DNA from: Variovorax sp. PAMC 28711
GTDB lineage: Bacteria > Pseudomonadota > Gammaproteobacteria > Burkholderiales > Burkholderiaceae_C
DNA length: 64,000 nt
Assembly (NCBI RefSeq): GCF_001577265.1
Contig: NZ_CP014517.1
Location: 3,508,501 to 3,572,500, forward strand
Direction of reading: 5' to 3'
Position numbers and translations under genes: made by a program. The notes beneath the pieces were generated by a model. It worked only from the letters and a program-made list of their open reading frames with translations. It made no database searches and was not told where the DNA came from. Shown here piece by piece: positions 8,609 through 18,172 of this stretch. How positions within the stretch are numbered: the stretch's first letter is position 1; each line of letters starts with the position of its first letter.

Positions 8609-10012
8609 ATGTCAGCCGTCTTCTCTTACGCCGATAACGATCCCGCCGACCGACAGGTCGCGCAACTGCGCGTTCCGCCGCATTCCATCGAAGCCGAATC
8701 GAGCGTGCTCGGTGGCCTCTTGCTCGACAACAACGCGTGGGACCGCATGGGCGACTTGTTGGTCGACGGCGACTTCTACCGCCACGAGCACAAGCTGATC
8801 TACTCGGCCATCGGCACGTTGATCAACGCGACCAAGCCGGCGGACGTGATCACGGTCTACGAGCAATTGCAAAACCTCGGCAAGGCTGACGAAATCGGCG
8901 GGCTCGTCTACCTGAACTCGCTGGCGCAGTACGTGCCGAGCGCAAGCAACATCCGTCGCTACGCCGAAATCGTCCGCGAGCGTTCGATCTTGCGCAAGCT
9001 GGTGTCCGCAGCCGACGAGATCGCGACCAACGCCTTCAACACGAACGGCAAGGCGGTCGACAAGATCCTCGACGAGGCCGAGCAGAAGATCTTCAACATC
9101 GGCGAGGAAGGCTCGCGCATGAAGCAGGGCTTCCAGGGCATGGATTCCCTGGTGGTCGAACTGCTCGATCGTGTGACCGAGATGGCCGACAACCCGAACG
9201 ACATCACGGGCGTGCCGACCGGCTTCGTTGATCTCGATCGCATGACCTCTGGCTTCCAAGCCGGCGACATGATCGTGCTGGCTGCGCGCCCTTCGATGGG
9301 CAAAACAGCGCTGGCGATCAACATCGCCGAGCACGTGGCGCTCAACGAGGGCCTGCCGGTGGCGGTGTTCTCGATGGAAATGGGCGCGTCGCAACTCGCG
9401 GTGCGGATCGTCGGCTCGATCGGCCGCATCGACCAGACCCATCTGCGCACCGGCAAGCTCACCGACGAAGAGTGGCCGCGATTGACCGAGGCCATCGAGA
9501 AGCTGCGCAACATCTCGCTGCACATCGACGAGACGCCGGGTCTCACCACCAGCGAGCTGCGCGCCAATGCGCGTCGGCTGGCGCGCACCTGTGGCCAGCT
9601 GGGACTGATCGTGGTCGACTACCTGCAGCTGATGAGCGTGTCGACCGCGATGAACGACGAGAACCGCGCGACCGCAGTGGGTGAAATTTCGCGCGGTCTG
9701 AAGATGCTGGCCAAGGAACTCAAGTGCCCGGTGATCGCACTGTCGCAGCTCAGCCGCGGCGTCGAGTCGCGCACCGACAAGCGCCCGATGATGAGCGACC
9801 TGCGCGAGTCCGGCGCCATCGAGCAGGACGCCGACATCATCATGTTCATCTACCGCGACGACTATTACGACAAGAACTCGAAAGAGCCGGGCGTGGCGGA
9901 AGTGATCATCAGCAAGCAGCGGAACGGCCCGACCGGCACCGTGAAGCTCGCGTTCCTCAAGCCGATCACCAAGTTCGAGAGCCTCGCCAGCGGCGGTGGC
10001 TACGAGTACTAG
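8609..10012 (+). CDS. dnaB: Replicative DNA helicase DnaB
   Basis: The 467-residue protein has an N-terminal helical domain (LRVPPHSIEAESSVLGGLLLDN), a linker, and a C-terminal RecA-like motor. The motor shows Walker A (RPSMGKTALA), DnaB motifs EMGASQLAVRI and LIVVDYLQLM (Walker B region), and the SDLRESGAIEQDADIIMFIYRD arginine-finger segment. It unwinds DNA 5'-3' as a hexamer at replication forks. No intein is present. The AAGGA at 8599 decides the start. Confidence 0.98.
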   Translation: MSAVFSYADNDPADRQVAQLRVPPHSIEAESSVLGGLLLDNNAWDRMGDLLVDGDFYRHEHKLIYSAIGTLINATKPADVITVYEQLQNLGKADEIGGLVYLNSLAQYVPSASNIRRYAEIVRERSILRKLVSAADEIATNAFNTNGKAVDKILDEAEQKIFNIGEEGSRMKQGFQGMDSLVVELLDRVTEMADNPNDITGVPTGFVDLDRMTSGFQAGDMIVLAARPSMGKTALAINIAEHVALNEGLPVAVFSMEMGASQLAVRIVGSIGRIDQTHLRTGKLTDEEWPRLTEAIEKLRNISLHIDETPGLTTSELRANARRLARTCGQLGLIVVDYLQLMSVSTAMNDENRATAVGEISRGLKMLAKELKCPVIALSQLSRGVESRTDKRPMMSDLRESGAIEQDADIIMFIYRDDYYDKNSKEPGVAEVIISKQRNGPTGTVKLAFLKPITKFESLASGGGYEY

Positions 10013-10046
10013 CGCTCTGACAACGCGGTCACGCGGCCGGGCATGA

Positions 10047-10082
10047 AAAAGCCCGCGAGCGCCAAGGCGGTCGCGGGCTTTC
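10047..10082. terminator. Bidirectional terminator between dnaB and phoH2
   Basis: AAAGCCCGCGA (10048-10058) and TCGCGGGCTTT (10071-10081) form an 11-bp stem with a 12-nt loop. Flanking A- and T-runs allow it to serve both convergent genes. Confidence 0.8.
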
Positions 10083-10101
10083 GCGAGCCGGTGGCGAGGC
10101 T

Positions 10102-11850
10102 TTAGAGCACTTCGCTCGCGAAGTCGGCCAGGCGCGAACGTTCGCCGCGCGCCAGCGTGATGTGCCCGCCGTGCGGCCAACCCTTGAATTTGTCGACCGC
10201 GAAGGTCAAGCCGGACGACCCTTCGGTGAGGTAGGGCGTGTCGATCTGCGCCAGGTTGCCCATGCAGATGATCTTGGTGCCGGGGCCGGCACGCGTGATC
10301 AGCGTCTTCATCTGCTTGGGTGTCAGGTTCTGCGCTTCGTCGACGATCACGTACTTGTTCAGGAACGTGCGCCCGCGCATGAAGTTCATGCTCTTGATCT
10401 TGATACGGCTTCGGATCAGCTCGTTGGTCGCGGCGCGACCCCATTCGCCGGCTCCGCCGCCGTCGCCCTTGGCGAGGAACTCGAGGTTGTCGTCGAGCGC
10501 GCCCATCCACGGGCCCATCTTTTCCTCCTCGGTGCCCGGCAGGAAGCCGATGTCTTCACCGACGCTCACGGTCGCGCGCGTCATGATGATTTCGGTGTAG
10601 CGCCTGTCGTCGAGCACCTGGGTCAGACCCGAGGCGAGCGCCATCAGCGTCTTGCCCGTGCCGGCCGTGCCGGTCAGGGTGACGAAGTCGACGTCAGGGT
10701 CCATCAGCAGGTTCATCGCGAAGTTCTGTTCGCGATTGCGCGTGGCCACGCCCCAGACGGCGTTCTTGCCGGAGCTGTAGTCCTTGAGCGTCTTGAGCAC
10801 CGCTGTCTTATCGCGGATTTCGGTGACGCGGGCGTACATGCTGGGCTCGCCGGGTGCCTCGAAGTAGACGAACTGGTTGATGTGGAGGTTGGGCACGATC
10901 GCGCCGCTGATGCGGTAGAAGGTCGTGCTTCCGCTCTGCCAGCTCTCGACCGTCTTGCTCTGCTTCGTCCAGAAGTCGGGCGGCAGCGCGAGCGAGCCGG
11001 CGTAGAGCAGGTCACCGTCTTCGAGCGTCTTGTCGTTTTGGTAGTCATCGGCGGCGAGGCCGAGCGCACGCGCCTTGACGCGCATGTTGATGTCTTTCGA
11101 CACCAGCACCACTTCCTGCTTCGGGCGACCCGGCGCGTCTTGCGCATACAGGTCGCGCAGCGCATGCACCACGCCGAGGATCTGGTTGTCGGCCTTGCCC
11201 TGCGGCAGGCTGGTCGGCAGCGAATAGTCGAGCGGCGCGGTCTGGAAGAACAGCTTGCCGCCAGCACCGCGGTGGCCGGTGGTGTCGAGCTTCAATCCCT
11301 TGGTGATGTCGGCGCCCTTGGCACCGGCGAGCGCATCCAGCGTGCGGCTGGTCTGGCGACCGTTGCGGGCCACCTCGGTGGTGCCCTTCTTGTGGCCGTC
11401 CAGCTCTTCCAGCACGATCATCGGCAGGAAGATGTCGTGCTCTTCGAAGCGGAACAGGCACATCGGGTCGTGCAGCAGCACATTGGTGTCGAGCACGAAT
11501 AGCTTGGCTGGACCCGATGCCTTGCGCTTGGTGCGCGGCGGGTTTTGCGTCTGGGGTGCCAGGGCATGAGGCGCCTGCGGTTGATCGTGATAGCTGCGCG
11601 TGGGCTGCGGTGCAGCGGGCGCCTGCACCGGTGCCCTGGCCTGCGGTGGCGCTTCGAGCACTGCACCGCCGGCTTCCGGGCTGCGGCGATCGTCGAACAA
11701 CTCCAGCGCTTGCGTTCCGTGCGCCGGGCCGCCGTCAGAGCGGCGGTCGGCAGATCGGCGCGAATTCTTGTGCGATGAGCGTGCGGGGGCGTCTTGTGCG
11801 TCGGGTGTGAGCAGGGCGGCGCGTTTCGAGGGGGCGGGAGGCAAGGGCAT
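10102..11850 (-). CDS. phoH2: PhoH family ATPase with N-terminal PIN domain (PhoH2)
   Basis: The 582-residue protein has three parts. Residues 1-112 are a low-complexity, Pro/Ala/Arg-rich, probably disordered tail. A PIN ribonuclease domain follows, starting at KLFVLDTNVLLHDP (first catalytic Asp D121). The C-terminal PhoH NTPase domain carries Walker A (GTAGTGKTLMALA) and a VDEAQNLTPKQ Walker B. PhoH2 proteins are known as sequence-preferring RNA helicase/RNases. ATG 11850 is chosen because the frame upstream runs through an intrinsic terminator and has only a TTG start. No strong Shine-Dalgarno is seen. Confidence 0.9.
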   Translation of the reverse strand: MPLPPAPSKRAALLTPDAQDAPARSSHKNSRRSADRRSDGGPAHGTQALELFDDRRSPEAGGAVLEAPPQARAPVQAPAAPQPTRSYHDQPQAPHALAPQTQNPPRTKRKASGPAKLFVLDTNVLLHDPMCLFRFEEHDIFLPMIVLEELDGHKKGTTEVARNGRQTSRTLDALAGAKGADITKGLKLDTTGHRGAGGKLFFQTAPLDYSLPTSLPQGKADNQILGVVHALRDLYAQDAPGRPKQEVVLVSKDINMRVKARALGLAADDYQNDKTLEDGDLLYAGSLALPPDFWTKQSKTVESWQSGSTTFYRISGAIVPNLHINQFVYFEAPGEPSMYARVTEIRDKTAVLKTLKDYSSGKNAVWGVATRNREQNFAMNLLMDPDVDFVTLTGTAGTGKTLMALASGLTQVLDDRRYTEIIMTRATVSVGEDIGFLPGTEEEKMGPWMGALDDNLEFLAKGDGGGAGEWGRAATNELIRSRIKIKSMNFMRGRTFLNKYVIVDEAQNLTPKQMKTLITRAGPGTKIICMGNLAQIDTPYLTEGSSGLTFAVDKFKGWPHGGHITLARGERSRLADFASEVL

Positions 11851-11881
11851 GTGGGAAGTCGCTCGCAAAGAAGGGGGAACC

Positions 11882-11919
11882 AAAAAACGAAAAAGCCGCC
11901 TTGAGGCCAAGGCGGCTTT
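11882..11919 (-). terminator. Intrinsic terminator of bcp (minus strand)
   Basis: AAAGCCGCCTT (11892-11902) and AAGGCGGCTTT (11909-11919) pair around a 6-nt loop. On the minus strand a T-rich tract follows. It separates bcp from phoH2. Confidence 0.85.
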
Positions 11920-12039
11920 GTTCGGAGGATGCGGTCGTGGAGCTCAACGGCATGAGTCCATTATGCACATCGCGGGTGACGCATCCGGTGTTCGTTGTGC
12001 CTGCCCCACGGCTTCGCACGAAAACACACGCTTGAAGCG

Positions 12040-12516
12040 TCAGGCAGCTTTCTTGAGCGTCTTGACGGCCTTGAGCACGTCGTCGACATGGCCCGGTACC
12101 TTGAGGCCACGCCATTCGGCTTTCAGGATGCCGTCGGCGCCGATGAGAAAGGTCGAGCGCTCGATGCCCTTGACCTTCTTGCCGTACATGATCTTGTTCT
12201 TGACCACGCCGAACATGTGGCACATCTTTTCTTCGGTGTCTGCGATGAGTTCGAAGGGCAGCTCGAGCTTGGCCTTGAATTCGTCGTGCGACTTCATGTT
12301 GTCACGCGACACGCCGAAAACGGTGGCGCCGGCTTTTACGAAATCCTTGTAGCGGTCACGAAACTGCATCGCTTCGGTCGTGCAACCCGGTGTATTGTCT
12401 TTGGGGTAGAAGTACATCACCAGCACGTGACCGAGGTGCGAGGTGTTCGAAACCTTCAGCCCGCCGGTGGCGTTGGATTCGAACTCGGGAATGGGTTTGT
12501 TGACAACGATCGCCAT
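12040..12516 (-). CDS. bcp: Thioredoxin-dependent thiol peroxidase (Bcp/PrxQ)
   Basis: The 158-residue peroxiredoxin has its peroxidatic Cys in PKDNTPGCTTEAMQFRD. It reduces H2O2 and lipid hydroperoxides using thioredoxin. The second cysteine found five residues later in E. coli Bcp is replaced (PGCTTEAM), so this is a variant with a different or no resolving cysteine; only C at the MCHMF segment is another candidate. The start MAIVVNKPIPEFE fits family N-termini. It is separated from phoH2 by a terminator. Confidence 0.94.
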   Translation of the reverse strand: MAIVVNKPIPEFESNATGGLKVSNTSHLGHVLVMYFYPKDNTPGCTTEAMQFRDRYKDFVKAGATVFGVSRDNMKSHDEFKAKLELPFELIADTEEKMCHMFGVVKNKIMYGKKVKGIERSTFLIGADGILKAEWRGLKVPGHVDDVLKAVKTLKKAA

Positions 12517-12644
12517 GAAACTTGTTTTCTCCGTTGGATTCCATTCGGGGTGCAGCAGGGCACTTGTACGAACGGAGGATTGGTCGTTGCTAACTGCGGG
12601 CAGCTTGCCGCATCGCAACCCGCGATTTTACCCCGAAACGTGGA

Positions 12645-13043
12645 CTAACTTCCAGCCGCGGGTTCCGGCGCGCGCGCCTCGATCAGCAGGGCCGCGACGA
12701 CATGCCGTCCCTCGCTCGCCAGAATGTTGTAGGTGCGGCAGGCCGCAGCCGTGTCCATGGTCTCGACCCCAATGCGTTGCGCCATCAGCGGCTTGAGCCA
12801 TGCGGGCTGCGGAAACCGGATGCGGTCGCCGCTGCCGAAGATGATCAGTTCGGCGTCGAGCGCGGCCAGCCGCTCGAAATGCAGGGCGCCCAACTCGTCA
12901 AAGCGTTGGCAATCCCACGCAAAGCGCTCGCCGCGTGAGCCGAGCACCACGCTCTCTTGGACTCTTTCGTTGTTGATGGCGATCCAGCCCGGCCCATGGG
13001 CAGTGAGGGTCTGGATGTCGGATTTGTCGGGCTGGAGCTTCAT
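12645..13043 (-). CDS. Mth938-like domain protein (DUF498/COG3737)
   Basis: The 132-residue protein matches the Mth938/NDUFAF3-like fold. It has MKLQPDKSDIQTLTAHGPGWIAINNERVQESVVL, then a FGSGDRIRFPQPAWLKPL segment typical of the family, then VETMDTAAACRTYNILASEGRHVVAALL. The function in bacteria is unknown; eukaryotic homologues assist complex I assembly. It is divergent from alaA with about 100 bp between starts. Confidence 0.85.
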   Translation of the reverse strand: MKLQPDKSDIQTLTAHGPGWIAINNERVQESVVLGSRGERFAWDCQRFDELGALHFERLAALDAELIIFGSGDRIRFPQPAWLKPLMAQRIGVETMDTAAACRTYNILASEGRHVVAALLIEARAPEPAAGS

Positions 13044-13143
13044 CGGGAGCCGGTTGGAACTGTGGTCAAATTATAGGTTTTCTCCAGTGACGCACGGGCT
13101 TCGTGGGCATTGGAAACCTTGCGAAACCCGCCCGGGAGGGCCT

Positions 13144-14379
13144 TTGAAAACGCTCAAGAAATCGGCCAAGCTGGCCAATGTGCTGTACGACGTTCGCGGC
13201 CCGATCGTCGACGCCGCGCGGCAGATGGAAGAGGATGGTCAGAAGATCATCAAGCTGAACATCGGCAACATGGCGCCGTTCGGCTTCGACGCACCCGAAG
13301 AAATCCAGCAGGACATGATTCGCAACCTGCCAGACTCGGCGGGCTATTCGGACAGCAAGGGCATCTTCGCGGCGCGCAAGGCCGTGATGCACTACACCCA
13401 GCAGCAGGGCATTGAAGGCGTCACGCTCGACGATATCTATCTCGGCAACGGCGCGAGCGAACTCATCGTGATGGCGACCAACGCGTTGCTCGACGACGGT
13501 GACGAACTGCTCGTGCCCATGCCTGACTACCCGCTGTGGACCGCTGCGGTGTCGCTGTCCGGTGGCAAGCCGGTGCACTACGTTTGCGAAGAAGACAACA
13601 ACTGGCTGCCGAGCCTGGCCGACATCCGCGCCAAGATCACGCCGCGAACGCGCGGGATCGTCGTGATCAACCCGAACAACCCGACCGGCGTGCTCTACCC
13701 TGATGAGTTGCTGCGCGGCATGGTGGCCGTCGCGCGCGAGCACAGCTTGGTGCTGCTGGTCGACGAGGTCTACGACAAGGTGCTTTACGAAGACGCAAAG
13801 CACACGGCGATGGCCAGTCTCTCGACCGACGTGCTCACGCTTACCTTCAACTCCCTTTCCAAGGCTTACCGTTCCTGCGGCTACCGCGCGGGCTGGATGA
13901 TCGTGTCGGGGCCCAAGAGTGATGCCGGCGACTACATCGAAGGCCTGAACATGCTGGCCAACCTGAAGCTGGGCTCGAACGTGCCGGGCCAGTGGGCGAT
14001 CCAGACCGCGCTCGGGGGTTACCAGAGCATCAACGACCTGATCAAGCCCGGCGGCCGCTTGCGTCGACAGCGCGACCTGGCGTACGAACTCATCACCGCC
14101 ATTCCGGGCGTGACCTGTGTGAAGCCGCAGGCCGCGCTCTACATCTTTCCGAAGCTCGATCCGGTGATGTACCCGATCGCGGACGACCGCGAATTCTTCA
14201 TGCAGGTGCTGCGCGAGACGCGTGTGATGCTGGTGCAGGGCTCCGGCTTCAACTACCCGGACAACCAGCATTTCCGCATCGTGTTCCTGCCGCACGAAGA
14301 CGACCTGCGCGAGGCCATCGGCCGCATCGCGAAATTTCTCGAAAAGTACCGCCGCCAGGCGGCGCTGACCGCGTCATGA
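13144..14379 (+). CDS. alaA: Alanine-synthesising aminotransferase (AlaA-like, class I/II)
   Basis: About 411 residues. The sequence tracks E. coli AlaA closely: LNIGNMAPFGFDAPEEI, SAGYSDSKGIFAARKA, the substrate loop PDYPLWTAAVSLSGG, INPNNPTG, and the PLP lysine in FNSLSKAYRSCGYRAGW. It catalyses glutamate-pyruvate transamination to alanine. The start is a TTG at 13144 behind GGGAGGG; no in-frame ATG gives the expected N-terminus (KTLKKSAKLANVLYDVRGPI). It heads a plus-strand run; its stop overlaps the next start (ATGA). Confidence 0.93.
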   Translation: MKTLKKSAKLANVLYDVRGPIVDAARQMEEDGQKIIKLNIGNMAPFGFDAPEEIQQDMIRNLPDSAGYSDSKGIFAARKAVMHYTQQQGIEGVTLDDIYLGNGASELIVMATNALLDDGDELLVPMPDYPLWTAAVSLSGGKPVHYVCEEDNNWLPSLADIRAKITPRTRGIVVINPNNPTGVLYPDELLRGMVAVAREHSLVLLVDEVYDKVLYEDAKHTAMASLSTDVLTLTFNSLSKAYRSCGYRAGWMIVSGPKSDAGDYIEGLNMLANLKLGSNVPGQWAIQTALGGYQSINDLIKPGGRLRRQRDLAYELITAIPGVTCVKPQAALYIFPKLDPVMYPIADDREFFMQVLRETRVMLVQGSGFNYPDNQHFRIVFLPHEDDLREAIGRIAKFLEKYRRQAALTAS

Positions 14380-15389
14380 GGCGGCTCCTTTCCGTGGCCG
14401 CGCTCTCGTGGTGCGCCGTGGCATCGGCTGTCGCTGGCGATGCGCCGGTGTCCTTCCAGTACAAGGACTGGGAGCTGGTGTGCGACAACACCCGCACCTG
14501 CCGCGCCGCCGGCTACCAGGCCGAAGAAGGGGGCAGCGACCCGGTGTCGATGCGCATCACACGCGCCGCCGGGCCCTCGACACCGGTCGGTATCGATGTG
14601 ATGGTGGATGGAGAGGTTGAGCCCAGCGGCAGCCTGCGGCTGGGCGTCGGCAAGCTCAGCGTGTCCAACCTCGGCGCCAGCGGCGCCACTCTCGATGCTG
14701 CTCAGGTGCGCAGCGTGCTGCCCGAGCTGGTCAAGGCCGAGACCGTCGCGGTCAGCGATGCGAAGGATCGGCGCTGGACGCTGTCGCTCGCAGGACTGAA
14801 CGCGGTGCTGCTCAAGATGGACGAATTCCAGGGCCGCATCGGCACGCCGAGTGCCTTGACGCGCAAGGGCAGCAAGCCGGAATCATCGGTGGCCGCGCCC
14901 GTGCTCGCGCCGGTCGTCAAGGCCGTCAGGCCAGCGAAAACACGGCCGCAGGACAAGGCCCTGGCCGCCCGGATATTCCCCGAGCTCGACATCAAGCGCG
15001 CCGCGGAAGATTGCAACAACAAGGACCGCGTCAACGCTGGCGCGATGACCGTGCAACGCCTCGATGACCGGCGTGTGCTGCTGTCGCTGTCGTGCGGCAC
15101 GGGTGCCTACAACGACTCGACGTTTCTCTGGGTGGCCAATGACAAGCCGCCCCATGCAGCCAAGGCGCTCAAAGCCATGGGCGACTTCGACGAGAAGGAC
15201 GGCAGCACCACCGAGGTCATGAAGGGTCGCGGCGTCGGTGACTGCATCTTCGCCGAAACCTGGGTCTTCGACGGCACGGGCTTCACGCGCACTTCCGAAA
15301 CCGGCGACACCATGTGCCGTGGCTTCGCCGGTGGCGCCTGGTCGCTGCCGCGCTTCGTGGCGCGCGTCGTGCCGGCTTCGGCCCAATGA
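14376..15389 (+). CDS. DUF1176 domain-containing exported protein
   Basis: The 337-residue protein begins MRRLLSVAALSWCAVASAVAGDAP, a Sec signal peptide. Paired cysteines follow (CDNTRTC; SCGTG; DC; MC), fitting the periplasm. The pattern FQYKDWELVCDNTRTCRAAGYQ is the DUF1176 opening. Function is unknown. The ATG overlaps the alaA stop by four bases (ATGA), so it is translationally coupled to alaA, and hom follows after 28 bp. Confidence 0.85.
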   Translation: MRRLLSVAALSWCAVASAVAGDAPVSFQYKDWELVCDNTRTCRAAGYQAEEGGSDPVSMRITRAAGPSTPVGIDVMVDGEVEPSGSLRLGVGKLSVSNLGASGATLDAAQVRSVLPELVKAETVAVSDAKDRRWTLSLAGLNAVLLKMDEFQGRIGTPSALTRKGSKPESSVAAPVLAPVVKAVRPAKTRPQDKALAARIFPELDIKRAAEDCNNKDRVNAGAMTVQRLDDRRVLLSLSCGTGAYNDSTFLWVANDKPPHAAKALKAMGDFDEKDGSTTEVMKGRGVGDCIFAETWVFDGTGFTRTSETGDTMCRGFAGGAWSLPRFVARVVPASAQ

Positions 15390-15417
15390 ATATTCACCCA
15401 GCAAGAACGCGACTTTC

Positions 15418-16740
15418 ATGAAACCCATCCAAGTAGGCCTTCTGGGCATCGGCACCGTCGGCAGCGGCACCTTCAACGTGCTCCGGCGCAACCAGGAAGA
15501 GATCAAGCGGCGCGCGGGTCGCGGCATCGAGATCACGATGGTGGCCGACCTGGACACGGCGCGCGCGCGGGCGGCGGTCGGGGAGGGCGTTCAGGTCGTC
15601 GCCGACGCGCACGCCGTCATCGCCAACCCGGACATCGACATCGTCATCGAACTGATCGGTGGCTATGGCATCGCCAGGCAGCTCGTGCTCGAAGCCATCG
15701 CCGCGGGCAAGCACGTGGTGACGGCCAACAAGGCCCTGCTCGCAGTGCACGGCACCGAAATCTTCGCGGCCGCGCACGACAAGGGCGTGATGGTCGCGTT
15801 CGAAGCCGCCGTGGCTGGCGGCATCCCGATCATCAAGGCGCTGCGCGAAGGCCTCACGGCCAACAGCATCCAGTGGATCGCCGGGATCATCAACGGCACG
15901 ACCAATTTCATCCTGTCCGAGATGCGCGACAAGGGCCTCGACTTCGGCACGGTACTCAAGGAGGCACAGCGCCTGGGTTACGCCGAGGCCGACCCGACCT
16001 TCGACATCGAAGGGGTCGACGCCGCGCACAAGGTCACGCTGATGAGCGCGATCGCGTTCGGCATCCCGGTGCAGTTTGACAAGGCGCACGTGGAGGGCAT
16101 CACGAAACTCGCGGCGCAGGACATCAGGTACGCCGAGCAGCTCGGCTACCGCATCAAGCTGCTCGGCATCACCAAGCGCACCGCCAAGGGCATCGAGTTG
16201 CGCGTGCACCCGAGCCTGGTGCCGTCGAAACGGCTGCTCGCGAATGTCGAGGGCGCGATGAACGCGGTGGTCGTGCACGGCGATGCCGTGGGCACCACGC
16301 TCTACTACGGCAAGGGCGCCGGCAGCGAACCGACGGCCAGCGCGGTGATCGCCGACCTGGTCGACATCACGCGCCTGCACACGGCCGATGCCGCTCACCG
16401 GGTGCCGCACCTCGCGTTCCATCCCGACGCGATGAGCGACCTGAAGGTGTTGCCGATGGAAGAGGTCATTACCAGTTACTACCTGCGTTTGCGCGTGGCC
16501 GACCAGGCCGGCGTGCTTGCCAAGGTCACAGGTCTGCTGGCAACAGCCGACATCAGCATCGACGCGGTGCTGCAGCGCGAAGCCGACGAAGTGGGCGGCG
16601 AGGGCTCGACGCAAACCGACCTCATCATCCTCACCCACGATGCGCGCGAAGGCACGGTGAGCGAAGTGATCGCCGAGCTGCAGGCGCTGCCCACCGTGCT
16701 GGCGCCGATCGTGCGGATTCGCAAGGAAGAGTTGAGCTGA
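15418..16740 (+). CDS. hom: Homoserine dehydrogenase
   Basis: The 440-residue enzyme reduces aspartate semialdehyde to homoserine. It has an NAD(P) Rossmann motif (GLLGIGTVGSGT), GKHVVTANKALLA, the catalytic domain (INGTTNFILSEM, GYAEADPTFDIEGVDAAHK) and a C-terminal ACT domain (YYLRLRVADQAGVLAKVTGLLA). The ACT domain indicates threonine feedback inhibition. It is immediately followed by thrC. Confidence 0.97.
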   Translation: MKPIQVGLLGIGTVGSGTFNVLRRNQEEIKRRAGRGIEITMVADLDTARARAAVGEGVQVVADAHAVIANPDIDIVIELIGGYGIARQLVLEAIAAGKHVVTANKALLAVHGTEIFAAAHDKGVMVAFEAAVAGGIPIIKALREGLTANSIQWIAGIINGTTNFILSEMRDKGLDFGTVLKEAQRLGYAEADPTFDIEGVDAAHKVTLMSAIAFGIPVQFDKAHVEGITKLAAQDIRYAEQLGYRIKLLGITKRTAKGIELRVHPSLVPSKRLLANVEGAMNAVVVHGDAVGTTLYYGKGAGSEPTASAVIADLVDITRLHTADAAHRVPHLAFHPDAMSDLKVLPMEEVITSYYLRLRVADQAGVLAKVTGLLATADISIDAVLQREADEVGGEGSTQTDLIILTHDAREGTVSEVIAELQALPTVLAPIVRIRKEELS

Positions 16741-16744
16741 TCCG

Positions 16745-18160
16745 ATGAACTACCTGAGCACCCGCGGCCACCCCGACCGCAAACGCTTCTGCGACATCCT
16801 GCTGGAAGGCCTGGCGCCCGATGGCGGCCTGTACCTGCCGGAGCGCTATCCGCAAGTGGACGCCGACATGCTGGCCAGGTGGCGCGGCCTGCCATACGCC
16901 GAACTGGCGTTCGAGATCCTCTCGCTCTACGTCGACGACATTCCGCCGGCCGATCTGAGGGCGTTGTGCGCGAAGACGTACACGGCGGAGGTGTTCGGCA
17001 CCGACGAGATCGTGCCGTTGCGCGAGCTCGAAGACGGTGTCTACCTCGAAGCCTTGTCCAACGGCCCGACGCTGGCGTTCAAGGACATGGCGATGCAGTT
17101 GCTCGGCAATCTGTTCGAGTACGAACTGACGCGTCGCGGCGCCGAGCTCAACATCCTCGGCGCAACGAGTGGCGACACCGGCAGCGCCGCCGAATACGCG
17201 ATGCGCGGCAAGAAGGGCGTGCGCGTCTTCATGACCTCGCCCGACGGCCGCATGAGTCCGTTCCAGCAGGCGCAGATGTTCAGCCTGCAGGACGAAAACA
17301 TCCACAACATCGCGATCGCTGGCGTGTTCGACGATTGCCAGGACATCGTGAAGGCGGTGTCGAACGATCTCGCTTTCAAGCGCAAGTACCGCATCGGCAC
17401 GGTCAATTCGATCAACTGGGCCCGCCTCCTGGCGCAGGTCGTCTACTACTTCGCCGGCTACTTCCAGGCGACGGCCAGCAACGACAAGCAGGTGAGCTTC
17501 GCAGTGCCGTCGGGGAACTTCGGCAATGTCTGCGCCGGCCACGTCGCCCGCATGATGGGCCTGCCGATCCGCACGCTGGTGGTCGCGACCAACGAGAACG
17601 ACGTGCTCGACGAGTTCTTCCGCACCGGCGTGTACCGCGTGCGCGCCGCGGCCGACACGCACGAGACCTCCAGCCCGTCGATGGACATCAGCAAGGCCAG
17701 CAACTTCGAGCGCTTCGTGTTCGATCTTCTCGGCCGCGACGCCGACAAACTGCGCAGCCTGTTCGAGGGCCAGATCGCCGAAACCGGCCGCTTCGACCTG
17801 AGCGTCGACCCCGCCTTCGCCGATGCCGCCGGCCGCTTTGGTTTTCGCAGCGGCCGCAGCACGCATGCCGACCGCCTCGCCACCATCCGCGACACCGACA
17901 AGCGCTTCGCCGTGCTGGTCGACACGCACACGGCGGATGGCCTGAAGGTCGCGCGGGAGTACGTCGAAGCCGGCGTGCCCATGGTCGTGCTCGAGACCGC
18001 GCTGCCGATCAAGTTCGCCGCGACCATCGTGGAGGCGCTGGGCCACGAGCCGGATCGCCCGGCCCGGTTCGAAGGCATCGAAAAACTCCCCAAGCGCGTC
18101 GTCAAGCTGCCGTCGGATGCGCAGGCCGTCAAAGCCTACATCGCCGAAAACTGTGATTGA
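16745..18160 (+). CDS. thrC: Threonine synthase
   Basis: The 471-residue enzyme converts O-phosphohomoserine to threonine. It starts MNYLSTRGHPDRKRFCDILLEGLAPDGGLYLPE, the class of E. coli/yeast long ThrC. The PLP lysine lies in NGPTLAFKDMAMQLL. The phosphate-binding loop GATSGDTGSAAEYA and VPSGNFGNVCAGHVA follow. It lies 4 bp after hom. Confidence 0.97.
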   Translation: MNYLSTRGHPDRKRFCDILLEGLAPDGGLYLPERYPQVDADMLARWRGLPYAELAFEILSLYVDDIPPADLRALCAKTYTAEVFGTDEIVPLRELEDGVYLEALSNGPTLAFKDMAMQLLGNLFEYELTRRGAELNILGATSGDTGSAAEYAMRGKKGVRVFMTSPDGRMSPFQQAQMFSLQDENIHNIAIAGVFDDCQDIVKAVSNDLAFKRKYRIGTVNSINWARLLAQVVYYFAGYFQATASNDKQVSFAVPSGNFGNVCAGHVARMMGLPIRTLVVATNENDVLDEFFRTGVYRVRAAADTHETSSPSMDISKASNFERFVFDLLGRDADKLRSLFEGQIAETGRFDLSVDPAFADAAGRFGFRSGRSTHADRLATIRDTDKRFAVLVDTHTADGLKVAREYVEAGVPMVVLETALPIKFAATIVEALGHEPDRPARFEGIEKLPKRVVKLPSDAQAVKAYIAENCD

Positions 18161-18172
18161 AACGGGCGCTGC

